From JANMJD01 sp963828405 (GTDB lineage: Bacteria; Actinomycetota; Acidimicrobiia; Acidimicrobiales; Ilumatobacteraceae), in the NCBI GenBank assembly GCA_963828405.1, contig CAWHEG010000031.1, positions 3,162,001-3,226,000 of the forward strand: a stretch of DNA of 64,000 bases. Reading direction: 5' to 3'. Positions 44,401 through 53,012 of this stretch are shown here, piece by piece (position 1 is the first letter of the stretch; the number at the start of each line of letters is the position of its first letter). Below the pieces are notes generated by a model. The model searched no databases. It was not told where the DNA came from and was given only the letters and a program-made list of their open reading frames with translations. The position numbers and the translations under genes were made by a program.

Positions 44401-45948
44401 AACTGCCACTGCGACGAAGGGGAGAACCCCTCCGGACGCCTCGGCGGCGGGGTGAACAAGACCGACATCTCCCGCGCCGCAGGGGCCCGGGCGGTGGAGG
44501 CACTCTCGCAATCCGACCAGATCGGCATCCTCGCCTGGAACTCGTCGTCGAAGTGGGTGGTCGATCTCCAGACCCTTCCGGCCGACGAGGTGGTCGAGGC
44601 CGGCCTGCGCAAACTGAAACCGGACGGCGGCACGAACCTCGGCGACTCGCTCGATGAGGCCGCCGCGGCGCTGCGGGACAACCGGGCCGGGCTCAAGCAC
44701 ATCATCCTGTTCACCGACGGGTTCACCTCGACCCAGGTCATCGCCTCGGTCGCCGACCAGGCCGGCGAACTGTTCGACAACGACGGCATCACCGTGTCGG
44801 TCGTCGCCACGGGCGAAGGCGCAGCGCCATCGTTGGAGGCGATCGCCACCAAGGGGCACGGCCGCTTCTACCCGGGGAGCGACCTGCAACAGGTCCCCCA
44901 GATCATCGCCGAGGAGGCCGTGATCGCCAGCCGCGACTTCATCAACGAGGGCGACTACCTCCCCGAGATCACCGCCCTCACCCCCGTGACCGAGCCGCTG
45001 CGGTCGGCGCCCAGCCTGCTCGGCTTCGTCGCCACGACGTCGAAGGGGACGGCGATCACGGCGATGCGGATCGGCCCCGACGGGGACCCGCTGCTGGCCA
45101 CCTGGCAGGCCGGGCTGGGGACGGTCACCTCGTGGACCAGCGACGCCTCGGCGTGGGCCGCCAACTGGGCGACGTGGGACGGATACGTCGACTTCTGGGC
45201 GCGACTGGTGAAGCAGACCTTCCCCGCCGGTGACTCCGCCGGTGCGGCCCAGGCCGAGCTCTCCGGAGGCGTGCTCTCGATCAGCGTCCAGGGCGACGGA
45301 ACCTTCCCCGACGGCTCCCAGGCGATCGCCACGGTCGCCGGCCCGGACGGGCAGCGCATCGAGGTCCCGCTCGAACGCTCGGCAGGAGACGAGTTCACCG
45401 GCTCGATCCCGGCGCCCCGTTCGGGCTCGTACGCCGTCGGGGTGAACGTCACCGCCGACGGCACCACGGTGCTCGCCGCCTCGACGCTCGCCTCGGAGAG
45501 CTATCCGGCCGAGTACCTGCCGGGCCCGGCCGACCGCCAGGCGATGACCCGGCTGTCGGCCATCGCCCAGGGCCGGGGCGAGATCGAGGCGTCCCAGGCC
45601 TTCGACGCGGCCGGTCTCGCCGCCGGCACGAGGCGTTGGGACCTGCGCGGCCCGCTGCTCCTGCTCGCCGCCCTGTTGTGGCCGCTCGCCGTGCTGCTCT
45701 CGCGGTTGTCGATCCGCGGCGCCTCGCTGGTCGGCGCAGCGGCGGGCGCAGCGGCCGGGGCCGGCCGGCGGCTGCGTTCCGTCATCCCCCGTCTCGCCCC
45801 TCCCGACCCGGACAACCGGCCGACGGAGCGGTCGAAGCCTGCACCGCCCGCGAATGCCGGGTCGCCGGACGGGTCATCGACCACCGTCGGCGGACTGCTC
45901 GAACGCAAGCGGGCCGGCCGGCGGGCCGAACCGCCCCCCGACGGCTGA
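41434..45948 (+). CDS. 1504-residue membrane protein with three VWA domains (BatA-like fusion)
   Basis: The GTG at 41434 opens a protein with an N-terminal BatA-type segment: NPWGLALAGLAVPVILLHIL (TM1), a second TM at about 57-76, then VWA 1 with FILDASGSM (about 92-100). TM helices recur at about 574-595 and 606-627. VWA 2 starts with FLLDSSASLG (about 638-647) and has D-x-S-x-S intact. A GATase-like segment (about 864-962, GRGLVTVGGNRSYGVGGYRG) precedes VWA 3 (SIDVSGSMGN, about 983-992), which has a Cys-His-Cys insert after it. A last TM lies at about 1406-1427. It appears to fuse two proteins normally encoded separately and is the last gene of the operon. Confidence 0.85.
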   Translation: MTLANPWGLALAGLAVPVILLHILRPRRQTVKVPSTYLWASVERPVSAAQPWQKLRWSWLLFAQLLAVALLAVAVARPVRLTAARLSEHTVFILDASGSMAATDGSPDRLGAAKAEAERLRTQIPDGGVASVVVAGAAPRVVLTASDDPQAFTDALRTVEPAEGRADFAGAFALAESLETSAAGIGFVLISDGGLTQEEQRAQPPGTVYRPVGRGDVNRAITRLTVEPRGSGLHVRATMRNTGGPTARQPLRIDVDGVTAATATVELKPGSPVEFEADVPAGDRVEAFLEGGDLLAADDHAVAVAGRRPQLKVLLAGDPLFIGELLASIPNVTVDASPVDAPTGEGYDVVVYNGVALPAAPSGPATAYLAVAPPGGAPGVTVTGTVDQPAISLLRADDALVAGIDLSDVGIAAAQRVDAPGADVLVGAEGAPLLVHGVAGDHPYVYLAFALGDSNLPVKVSFPLLGDRILTELAGTALPSTSIEVGSPLTLPAGEAVTVVGPDGRRRALAAGGPTPRADRAGFWAIQRTGAPEHLVAVNPPASESLLAPADELVKPPLPRTSPNASTRGQRSLVHWVILALLVVLLAEYLLARRGVGVARRQWRLALAARALVAVALLAALFTPVVRRPADRTATVFLLDSSASLGPAGRDEALAWIRQAMASRAPDDLAAVVSFGAQARLDRLLEPTSQVEAPKVVIDAGATNLQSAIRLGDAVLPGDARRRLVLVSDGRETVGDGAEEAARLRERGTPLDVHTVDVVAGDDAAISDIDVPRLTRVGESVTIGASIEATRAGPAQVVLRRNGEQVAEQVVDLAVGANPVSFDDVPGGDAGAVIRYQVGVRQGGDARPENDLAFAAVPVDGPARVLVIEGAAGEAAELDAALTAGGIATRVIQTAEFPDVQELVTYSGVVLVDVDARELTGAQLQALQTAVRDLGRGLVTVGGNRSYGVGGYRGSPLEDLLPVVSEILDPKRRKTVAEVLSIDVSGSMGNCHCDEGENPSGRLGGGVNKTDISRAAGARAVEALSQSDQIGILAWNSSSKWVVDLQTLPADEVVEAGLRKLKPDGGTNLGDSLDEAAAALRDNRAGLKHIILFTDGFTSTQVIASVADQAGELFDNDGITVSVVATGEGAAPSLEAIATKGHGRFYPGSDLQQVPQIIAEEAVIASRDFINEGDYLPEITALTPVTEPLRSAPSLLGFVATTSKGTAITAMRIGPDGDPLLATWQAGLGTVTSWTSDASAWAANWATWDGYVDFWARLVKQTFPAGDSAGAAQAELSGGVLSISVQGDGTFPDGSQAIATVAGPDGQRIEVPLERSAGDEFTGSIPAPRSGSYAVGVNVTADGTTVLAASTLASESYPAEYLPGPADRQAMTRLSAIAQGRGEIEASQAFDAAGLAAGTRRWDLRGPLLLLAALLWPLAVLLSRLSIRGASLVGAAAGAAAGAGRRLRSVIPRLAPPDPDNRPTERSKPAPPANAGSPDGSSTTVGGLLERKRAGRRAEPPPDG

Positions 45949-45949
45949 C

Positions 45950-45964
45950 GGCCCCGGCGGGGCC
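45950..45964. terminator. Compact hairpin between convergent genes
   Basis: GGCCCC, a GGC loop and GGGGCC form a perfect 6-bp stem in the 21-base gap between the stop of the triple-VWA gene and the stop of the epimerase gene. It could end transcription from both sides. No U-run is present. Confidence 0.5.
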
Positions 45965-45969
45965 ACCGA

Positions 45970-47004
45970 TCAGGAGCGCCCGACCTCGTCACCCCAGATG
46001 TCGGACAGCACGTACCCCAGCGGGTAGGGATCGTGGGGATCGACGGCGGTCATCCGCGTCCCGACCACCCAGCCCCGTCCCGAGATCCGCGGGAGCACCG
46101 CCGGTCGGCCACCGACCGTGGTCTCACCGACGATCGAGACGGTGAACTCCGAGTCGATCAGCGAACGGGCCGTGAACGTCGAGCCGACACCTGCGTCGCC
46201 CCGGGCCGCCATGCACGCCAGGCGGGCCGAGTTGCCCGTACCGCACGGCGAGCGATCGACCCGCCCGGAGAGCACCGTCGCCCCGCGCAACTGGCCGCCG
46301 GCCGGATCGTCGTCGCCGATCAGCATCACGTAGGAGATGAAATCGATCTCGGGGATCTCGGGGTGGCACACCGTGATCTGCTCACGGGCGGCCAGGGAGA
46401 TCGCCGTGGCCGCCTCGACCACCGCCCGGGCCGAACCTCGGTCGAGCTTCACCCCGAACTGCGCCGGATCGGCCAGGACGTAGTAGCAGCCCCCGTAGGC
46501 GACGTCGACGGCGATCTCACCGAGCCCTTCGACCCGCAGCGGCACGTCGAGCGCCTCGACGAACGAGGGCACGCCGTCGAGGGTGACCCGCTCGCAGCGC
46601 CCGTCGCGGCAGTCGGCGATCGTGTGCACCAGCCCGGCCGCCGTCTCGAGCACCACCGACGTCGTCGGCTCGGTCATCGGCACCGCCCCGGTCTCGAGCA
46701 GGGCGGTGACCACGCAGATCGTGTTCGATCCGCTCATTGCGTGCGCCCGGTCGGCCTGGAGGATGACGAAGCCGGCATGGGCCCCCGGTGCCGACGACGG
46801 GAACACGAGGTTGGCGCTGGACTGCGGCCGTCCGCGGGGTTCGAAGCACAGATAACGGCGCAACGAGTCGTCGACCTCGTTGAGGTAGCGCAACTTCTCG
46901 CGCATCGAGATCCCAGGGATCTCGAACACCCCACCCAGGTAGCACGTGCCCTGCTCCCCCTCGGCGTGGACCTCGACGGCCTGGAGGACGCGGGTCAGGC
47001 GCAT
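45970..47004 (-). CDS. Proline racemase superfamily enzyme, Ser/Cys type (probable 4-hydroxyproline 2-epimerase)
   Basis: 344-residue enzyme of the proline racemase superfamily. The first catalytic position is Ser 91 (AMSGSNTICVVTALLETGAV) instead of the Cys of classical proline racemases. The second, Cys 254 in VDRSPCGTGNSAR, is kept. Work on this superfamily links Ser/Cys members to 4-hydroxyproline 2-epimerase and Thr/Cys members to trans-3-hydroxyproline dehydratase, so the epimerase is the better call. It would convert trans-4-hydroxy-L-proline to the cis-D form. The start at 47004 (MRLTRVLQAVEVHAEG) is canonical. The DapA-family gene ends 13 bases upstream, consistent with one pathway. 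Confidence 0.85.
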   Translation of the reverse strand: MRLTRVLQAVEVHAEGEQGTCYLGGVFEIPGISMREKLRYLNEVDDSLRRYLCFEPRGRPQSSANLVFPSSAPGAHAGFVILQADRAHAMSGSNTICVVTALLETGAVPMTEPTTSVVLETAAGLVHTIADCRDGRCERVTLDGVPSFVEALDVPLRVEGLGEIAVDVAYGGCYYVLADPAQFGVKLDRGSARAVVEAATAISLAAREQITVCHPEIPEIDFISYVMLIGDDDPAGGQLRGATVLSGRVDRSPCGTGNSARLACMAARGDAGVGSTFTARSLIDSEFTVSIVGETTVGGRPAVLPRISGRGWVVGTRMTAVDPHDPYPLGYVLSDIWGDEVGRS

Positions 47005-47017
47005 CGCGCCGGACCCG

Positions 47018-47989
47018 TCAGGCCGCAGCCGAGGTGGACAGCTCGACGGCGAGCGCCCCGTCGAGCACGGCGAGCAGCTCCGCCTGCACCTCGGGCAGCA
47101 GCGGGAGCATCGGTTGGCGCACCTTGCCGCAGTCGATCCCCTGATGGGCCAGCCCGGCCTTGGCCTTGGCGTTGTACGAACCCGACTCCATGTTCTGCAC
47201 CCACGGCAGGATCCCGTCGAAGATCCGGCGGGCCTCGGCGTGGTCGCCCCGGTTGGCCGCGTCCATGATGGCGACGTGCTGGCGGGGCAGGACGTTGCCC
47301 GTGCCGGCCAGCCAGCTGCGCACACCCCAGAAGAAGTAGTCGACGGCCTGGTCGTCGGAGCCGCACATCACCGAGAGCCTGCCCTCGTAGCGCCTGCGCA
47401 GCTGCAGGAAGCGGGAGAAGTCGCCGCTCGACTCCTTCAGACCGACGATCTCGGGGAGATCGGCGACCGCATCGAGGCACTCGAAGCCGATCTCGACCCC
47501 GGCCCGTGCCGGGTAGTTGTACAGCACGATCGGCAGCCCGACCGCGTCGGCGACGGCGGCGAAGTGGGCGGCCAGCTCGCGCTGGCTGGGCAGCGACGTG
47601 GGCGGGGCGGCGAGCATCAGCGCGTCGTAGCCCAACTCGGCGGCGGCCAGCCCGTAGCCGATGACCTCCTGGGTCGACGCCGAGTTGCAGCCGGCGATCA
47701 GCGTTGCGCGGCCGGCGGCGACGTCGCGGGTGTGGGCGAACACGCGCAGGCGCTCGGGCGGGGTGAGGGCGTAGTACTCGCCGGTGGTGCCCGCGGGCAC
47801 GAGGCCGCGGACCCCGGCACCGAGGCAGTGCTCGATGACCTTGGTGCAGTTGTCGAAGTCGATCTCGTCGTGGCGATCGAACGCCGTGACGATCGGGACG
47901 TAGACACCCTCGAGTTCGAGCGGGGCGAGTTCGAGCGGGGCGAGTTCGAGCGGGGCGGGTGGGCGGTGAGCGGATTCAGACGTGGGCAT
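47018..47989 (-). CDS. DapA-family lyase/deaminase, probable hydroxyproline pathway
   Basis: 323-residue TIM-barrel enzyme of the dihydrodipicolinate synthase/NAL family. The Schiff-base Lys is about 185 (IVGLKESSGD), the catalytic Tyr is in VLYNYPARAG (about 157), and the substrate loop is VPAGTTGEYYALTPPER. Beside a 4-hydroxyproline epimerase the best guess is 1-pyrroline-4-hydroxy-2-carboxylate deaminase; lysine synthesis is less likely in this context. The first 27 residues hold a threefold LELAP repeat from a 15-bp tandem duplication and are not part of the fold. A start downstream of the repeat has no ATG before the first strand. The D-hydroxyproline dehydrogenase is not in this window. 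Confidence 0.82.
   Translation of the reverse strand: MPTSESAHRPPAPLELAPLELAPLELEGVYVPIVTAFDRHDEIDFDNCTKVIEHCLGAGVRGLVPAGTTGEYYALTPPERLRVFAHTRDVAAGRATLIAGCNSASTQEVIGYGLAAAELGYDALMLAAPPTSLPSQRELAAHFAAVADAVGLPIVLYNYPARAGVEIGFECLDAVADLPEIVGLKESSGDFSRFLQLRRRYEGRLSVMCGSDDQAVDYFFWGVRSWLAGTGNVLPRQHVAIMDAANRGDHAEARRIFDGILPWVQNMESGSYNAKAKAGLAHQGIDCGKVRQPMLPLLPEVQAELLAVLDGALAVELSTSAAA
47912..47956. repeat. Three tandem 15-bp copies in the DapA-family gene
   Basis: The unit gagttcgagcggggc is repeated three times without mismatch. On the minus strand it encodes LELAP-type units near the N-terminus, ahead of the first barrel strand. The frame is kept. Confidence 0.9.
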
Positions 47990-48015
47990 GACGGGCGGCC
48001 TCCATGGGCGCGAAC

Positions 48016-49686
48016 CTACCACTGCGGGGATCGGCGGCCCGGTGGAGAACGCGCCGCCCCGAGGCAGCCGACGACGACGAGCAGGGCCCCGAGCCAGACG
48101 AACTGGACGAGGGGTTTGACGCGGATCTCGACCAGCGCCCGGCCCGTGTCGTCGGCGTCGACGAGCACGGCCTGGACGTCCCGCCACGGCCGGCTGACCA
48201 TCGCCGTCTCGGCCAGCACCCCTCCCCGCTCGGGATAGGCGGTCAGCGCCGGTACGAGCAGATGGCCCCCGACGTCGAGCGAGGCGGCCACCTCGACCAC
48301 CCCGGCACGCCGGCCGGGCCGCACGTCGATGCCCCGATTGGTCACCGACACGCCGGCGACGGTGACCGTCTCGCCCTCGCCGATCGTCGCCGCCCCCGAA
48401 CGGTCGAACCCGCTGGCCACCACGGCGGTGACCAGCACGGCGATCCCGAGATGGGCGACCCAGGCGGCCGGGCGAACCAGACGGCCCGCGCCCGACAGGC
48501 GCAACGCGCCCAGCACGCCGACGCCGGCGAGGGCGAGGGGGGCGACGAGCCGGGCGAAGAACCACCCCCCGACCGTGAACGGACGGATGGGGGTCGCCCG
48601 GGCCACGAGGGGGGCCGCGGTGCCGATAATCACCACGATCAGCGCGGCGAGGGCGAGCACGGCCGGGAAACCGAGCCACCGCGCCGCACCAGCGCCGGCG
48701 GAGACGACCGGTGGGCCCACGGCATCGCCCCGATCGACGACCGGGCCGTGCGGGTGGAGTGCGTCGGCCCGCTCGACCGCGGGGCCGGGCCGACCGGGGG
48801 CGGTGACGGGCGGGGCCGATGGCCGTCGCCGCTCGGCGTGGGCGGGATCTCGGCGGCCGAGCCGCGCGGCTGCGGCGAGGACCCCGGTGCATGCCAGCGC
48901 CAGGCCCCCGAGGGTCCAGCCGACGAACGGCGAATCGGCGAAGGTGTGGACCGAGGAGACGGCCCCGGATCGGGCGACGGCCGCGCCGGCGAGGGCCAGG
49001 CACCATGGCAGCCCGGCGCGCGCCGGGCGGCGATCAGCCGGCTGGTGCACGGCCCAGACTCCCGCCAGCCAGGGGGCGAGCGAGCCGTTCTCGACCGGGT
49101 CCCAGGCCCAGTAACCACCCCAGCCCTGCTCGGCGTAGCTCCACCACGCCCCGAGCGCCATCGCCAGGGTCATCGCCCCCAACGCGAGGAGGAGCCAGCG
49201 ATGCGCCCGGTGCGCCGCGTCACCGTCGAGGGCCAGGGCGAACGCCGGCAGCGTGGCGGCCAGCCCGAGGTAGAGCAGCGGCGGGTGAACGGCCATCGCC
49301 GGATGCTCCAGGATCGGCGTCAACCCGAATCCACCGGTGGCCGGGATGTCGAGGTGGGCGAACGGCCGGCCGACGACGAGTCCGAGGGCGGTGAGCGAGG
49401 CACCGACCGCTCCCACCGCGGCGTTGGCCCGCACGCCCGAGCGGGCGGTGCCGACCCACCCGACCGCGGCGACGACGGCGGCGAACAGGAGCAGTGAACC
49501 CGGGGCGTTGCCCCAGACCGCGGCGACCCTGTACGCCCATGGTGCGTCGCGCCGGGAGTTCTCGGCGACGATCCGCAGGCTGAGGTCGCTGGTGACGAAG
49601 GCGCGGACCAAGACGGCGACCGCAGCCCACGCCACGACGGCTACGGCGAGGTTCACCAGGCGGAGCCGGCCGGTGAGCGCGGTCAC
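48016..49686 (-). CDS. ccmF: CcmF-like cytochrome c haem lyase component
   Basis: 556-residue multi-pass membrane protein of the CcmF/NrfE family, which attaches haem to apocytochrome c on the outer face of the membrane. The diagnostic WWD-type segment is YWAWDPVENGSLAPWL (about 193-208), and haem-ligand His candidates are in EHPAMAVHPPLLYLG and VSSVHTFADS. A Pro/Arg-rich cytosolic stretch (about 277-310) splits the helices. The C-terminal periplasmic domain reads VSVTNRGIDVRPGRR. It is shorter than many CcmF proteins. No other ccm gene is in view. The start is GTG 49686, overlapping the DUF1697 stop. Confidence 0.85.
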   Translation of the reverse strand: MTALTGRLRLVNLAVAVVAWAAVAVLVRAFVTSDLSLRIVAENSRRDAPWAYRVAAVWGNAPGSLLLFAAVVAAVGWVGTARSGVRANAAVGAVGASLTALGLVVGRPFAHLDIPATGGFGLTPILEHPAMAVHPPLLYLGLAATLPAFALALDGDAAHRAHRWLLLALGAMTLAMALGAWWSYAEQGWGGYWAWDPVENGSLAPWLAGVWAVHQPADRRPARAGLPWCLALAGAAVARSGAVSSVHTFADSPFVGWTLGGLALACTGVLAAAARLGRRDPAHAERRRPSAPPVTAPGRPGPAVERADALHPHGPVVDRGDAVGPPVVSAGAGAARWLGFPAVLALAALIVVIIGTAAPLVARATPIRPFTVGGWFFARLVAPLALAGVGVLGALRLSGAGRLVRPAAWVAHLGIAVLVTAVVASGFDRSGAATIGEGETVTVAGVSVTNRGIDVRPGRRAGVVEVAASLDVGGHLLVPALTAYPERGGVLAETAMVSRPWRDVQAVLVDADDTGRALVEIRVKPLVQFVWLGALLVVVGCLGAARSPPGRRSPQW

Positions 49687-50240
49687 GGCGTACGGGCGAC
49701 CAGGCGGCGATGCAACACGGCGACGGTGTTCAGGTTGCGGGCCGTGGCCGTCCTGCCGAGCACCCGCCCGATGTGCTCGGCGGTGAACGCCGAACGGCCC
49801 GATCCGTTGCGGTAGTGCACGTAGATCTCACGGCCGATGTGCACCACCGGATCGCCGGCGGCCCGTGCCGGGTCGAGCCGTTCGGCCTCGGCCGCAGTCG
49901 GGACCGAACCGAGGAAGACCACATGCACCAGCTTCGGCTCGGCCTCCGGCCCGAACGGCATCCGTTCCAGCACCTCGCCGATCTCTGCGGCGGAACGCAC
50001 GACGACGGGCACGGCGAAGCCGACGCGCCGCTCGATCGCCGCTGCGATCCGTGTGCACAGCTCGTCCTGCCCGGCGTCGTCCTCGCCGCCATCGGCGCCG
50101 AACAGGACGTTCCCGCTCTGGATGTACGTCTCCGGACGATCGAAGCCGAGATCGTCGAAGACCTCACGCAGCACGCTCATCGGCACGGTGTGCGAACCAC
50201 CGACGTTGATCCCGCGCAACAGGGCGACCAGCGGGATCAC
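49683..50240 (-). CDS. DUF1697 family protein
   Basis: 185-residue cytoplasmic protein of the DUF1697 family, function unknown. The N-terminus VALLRGINVGGSHTVPMSVL and the following FDRPETYIQSGNVLFGADGG are the family signature. Further blocks are EVLERMPFG and IGREIYVHYRNGSGRSAFTA. The GTG at 50240 is the only start that keeps LLRGINVGG near residue 5. Both ends overlap neighbours by 4 bases (helicase upstream, ccmF downstream), so it is translated as part of a helicase-DUF1697-ccmF unit. Confidence 0.88.
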   Translation of the reverse strand: MIPLVALLRGINVGGSHTVPMSVLREVFDDLGFDRPETYIQSGNVLFGADGGEDDAGQDELCTRIAAAIERRVGFAVPVVVRSAAEIGEVLERMPFGPEAEPKLVHVVFLGSVPTAAEAERLDPARAAGDPVVHIGREIYVHYRNGSGRSAFTAEHIGRVLGRTATARNLNTVAVLHRRLVARTP

Positions 50241-52986
50241 CCGTCGGGGTCCCCGTCGTCGGGCGCCCCGTCGTCGGGCCCTGGGGGCTCGGCGCCCGAT
50301 CGGTCCTCGGCGCTGCGTCCGACGATCGCCAGGATGGTGTCGCCATAGCGCTCCAGCTTGGCCGGGCCCACCCCGGCGACGACCGCCAGGTCGCGGAGGG
50401 AGGTGGGCGAGCGACGGGCGATCTCGTGGAGCGTGCGGTCGTGGAAGATCACGTACGGCGGCATTGAGGTCGATCGTGCCTCCTCGCCCCGCCACGTCCG
50501 CAAGGCGACGAACACCGGGTTCGTCTCGTCACCGGCCGCCGCGGCGTCGGTCGTGGTTCGGCTGGCCCGAGTCGAGGCGCGTGTGCCGCCGGTGCCACCG
50601 GGGCGACGGGTCGGCGCAGGGTCTCCGAGACGCGCCGGTTCCGCCCCCGGCGACGGGGAGGCGGCGTCGAGCTCGGCCAGGAACGGCGACGGGCGGTTGG
50701 CGTCGGCGATCACGACGACACGGTCCCGGCCACGGGTGATGGCGACGTGCAGGACGCGGCGTTCCTCCTCGATGTTCTCGGCCAGGCGGTGGGGCATCAG
50801 GCCGGCGTTGACGCCGTGGACGACGACGGCCGACCACTCCCGTCCCTTGACCCGGTGGATCGAGGCGAGGGTGACCCCGCCGGGCGACCGTTCGCGGGTG
50901 AGCAGGCCCGCGCAACCAGGCCTCGAACGAGGCCGGATCGCGGGTGCAGATCGGCGACTTGTTCGAGGGCCTCGAGGTCGTCGAGCTGGCTGGACCCCTC
51001 GGACTTCGACCGGTCGAGCTGTTCCATCGCCTCGCCCAGCCCGACCCGGACCCGGATGGCGGCGAGCACCTCGCGGGTCGGCCGGCCGCGGTGGACCAGG
51101 CGGGCGACGAGCTCGATGTCGTCGGCGAGGGACGTCACCTTGGCCGCCACCTTCTCGTCGTCGATGCGTTCGCCGACACCGGACAGCGCGGTTGCGGTCA
51201 TCCCCGGGCGGAACCACTTGACGATCCATTCGGGGAGCCCCCGAGACGGCCGCCGGTAGACCTCGACGAGGTCGTCGCGGTCGTACGTCCCGTCGCTGCA
51301 CGCCAGGCGGAGATAGGCGAGGGCGGCGCGCACCCCGAGGCGGTCGAGGACGTCGGGGCCGAGGTTGGAATCGAGCGGGACACCGGCCTGGGCGAGGGCG
51401 ATCTGGGGCCCGAGCAGGCTGGCGTTCACCCTGGTCAGCACGGCGATCTCGCCCGGTCGGCGACCTTCGCCGATCCACGTGGCGACCGTGTCGGCCAGTT
51501 CGGCGGTGACCCGCTCCGTAGGCACCTGGCGAACGTCGAGCAGCTCGGCGCCGACGGCCGCCGTGGGCCCGGGCGTGATCTCTTTCGCCACCCGCCGCCG
51601 GTTCCACGACAGCAGGTGCCCGGCGGCCTCGACGACGGCGGCCGGGCAGCGGTGGTTGACGCCGAGCGCGTAGTTGGTCGCCCCACAGAACAACTGGTCG
51701 AAATCGATGAGGAAGGCCGGTGTGGCCCCGGCGTGGCCGTAGATCACCTGATCGTCGTCGCCGACGCCGAACACGTCGAACCGCGGCGAGCCGAGGAGCC
51801 GCAGGAGCAGGATGTGGGCCGGGGTGAGGTCCTGGAACTCGTCGACGAGCAGGTAGCGGTACCGGGCCTGCAACCGGCGACGGAGGTCGCCATCGGCGAG
51901 GAGTAGCTCGACGGCGCCGTAGATCTGCTCGTCGAAGTCGATGCCACCCTGCTCACGCAGGGCCTGGCGGTATCGGGGGAACAGCTCCCCGAGCCCGGGT
52001 ACGTCGTCGCGTTCGGACTCGACCGTCCCGGGGTCGCGCAGCGCCAGTCGGGCGATGCCGAGCGCCTCGAGGTACGGGGCGATCGGATCGGTGTTCGCCC
52101 GCCGCTGGCGCTTGGCCGGCAGGAGCCGGTCGATGATCCGGCGCAGGTCGCGCTCCTCGACGATGCGCGGCGCTCCGCCGTGGGCCTCGGCGATGACCTC
52201 GTACCCGAGGCCGTTGAGGGTCTGCACCCGCGGGCGGAACGAGGTGGTGCGCTCGACGAGTTCGTCGCGGGCCCGGACGTTGTAGGCGACGGCGAGCACG
52301 CCCTCGCGCTCGTAACCCCGGTCGACGAGCAGGTGGCGCAACCGTTCGGTGAGCACCCGCGTCTTGCCGCTGCCCGCCGGGGCGATCACCCGCGCCGGCC
52401 CTGCCGTGTGGAGCACGGCGGCGAGCTGGTCGGCGGCGAGATCGGTCGCCGGATGGCTCCGCCCGGTGGGCACCGCGTCGAGGCGGCCGAGATCGACGGT
52501 GTCGGCGTGCACCACCCGCCCGACCGGAGGGACCGAACCCCGCGGCCCGCCGTCGACCCACGCCGGATGTCCGTCGGGCAGTTCGACGTCGCCCGGCGCG
52601 CCGGCGGTGGACGGCGAACAGCCGAGACGCAACGCCTTGTTCGACCACCACCAGACGAGCTCGCCGCTGCGGGCGTCGTAGTTGTTGGCCCACACCAGGA
52701 AGTGCAGCCGGTCGAGCGGGAACTCGAAGTCGGCCGGGAGCGTCCATGGCTCGACCGGGTGGGCGCCGGGCCGGCGGAACGAGGCCGGTTCGACGCCGAG
52801 ACGGACGACGACGGGCACCCGCCCGAGCCAGGCGGCATGCAGCGACGTCAGACAGCGTGCCGGTGCGGCGATCGCCACATCATCGATGGTCACGACCTCG
52901 GCGAACGTCCACGGATCGGGAACCGGCTGGTCGGCGGAGAGGATCACCCCGCGCCCGAACACCTCGGGCGCAACGGATCGGCTCAT
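50237..52986 (-). CDS. UvrD2-like superfamily 1 helicase with HRDC domain (two frameshifts)
   Basis: SF1A DNA helicase for repair. An unusual N-terminal region (about 1-185, Trp-rich: FLVWANNYDARSGELVWWWS) precedes the motor. Walker A is VIAPAGSGKTR (about 200-210) and Walker B is LLVDEFQDLTPAHILLL (DEFQD, about 382-386). The later motifs VTLASIHRVKGREWSAVVVH and EEERRVLHVAITRGRDRV are in a different frame. The reading frame changes near 50940 and again near 50906; removing one base at each site restores PDPASFEAWLRGLLTRER. The C-terminus has an HRDC domain (SLRDLAVVAGVGPAKLERYG), as in mycobacterial UvrD2. About 915 residues after repair. Confidence 0.86.
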
Positions 52987-53012
52987 CGCCGGGATGGTAC
53001 GCCGATCATGCG

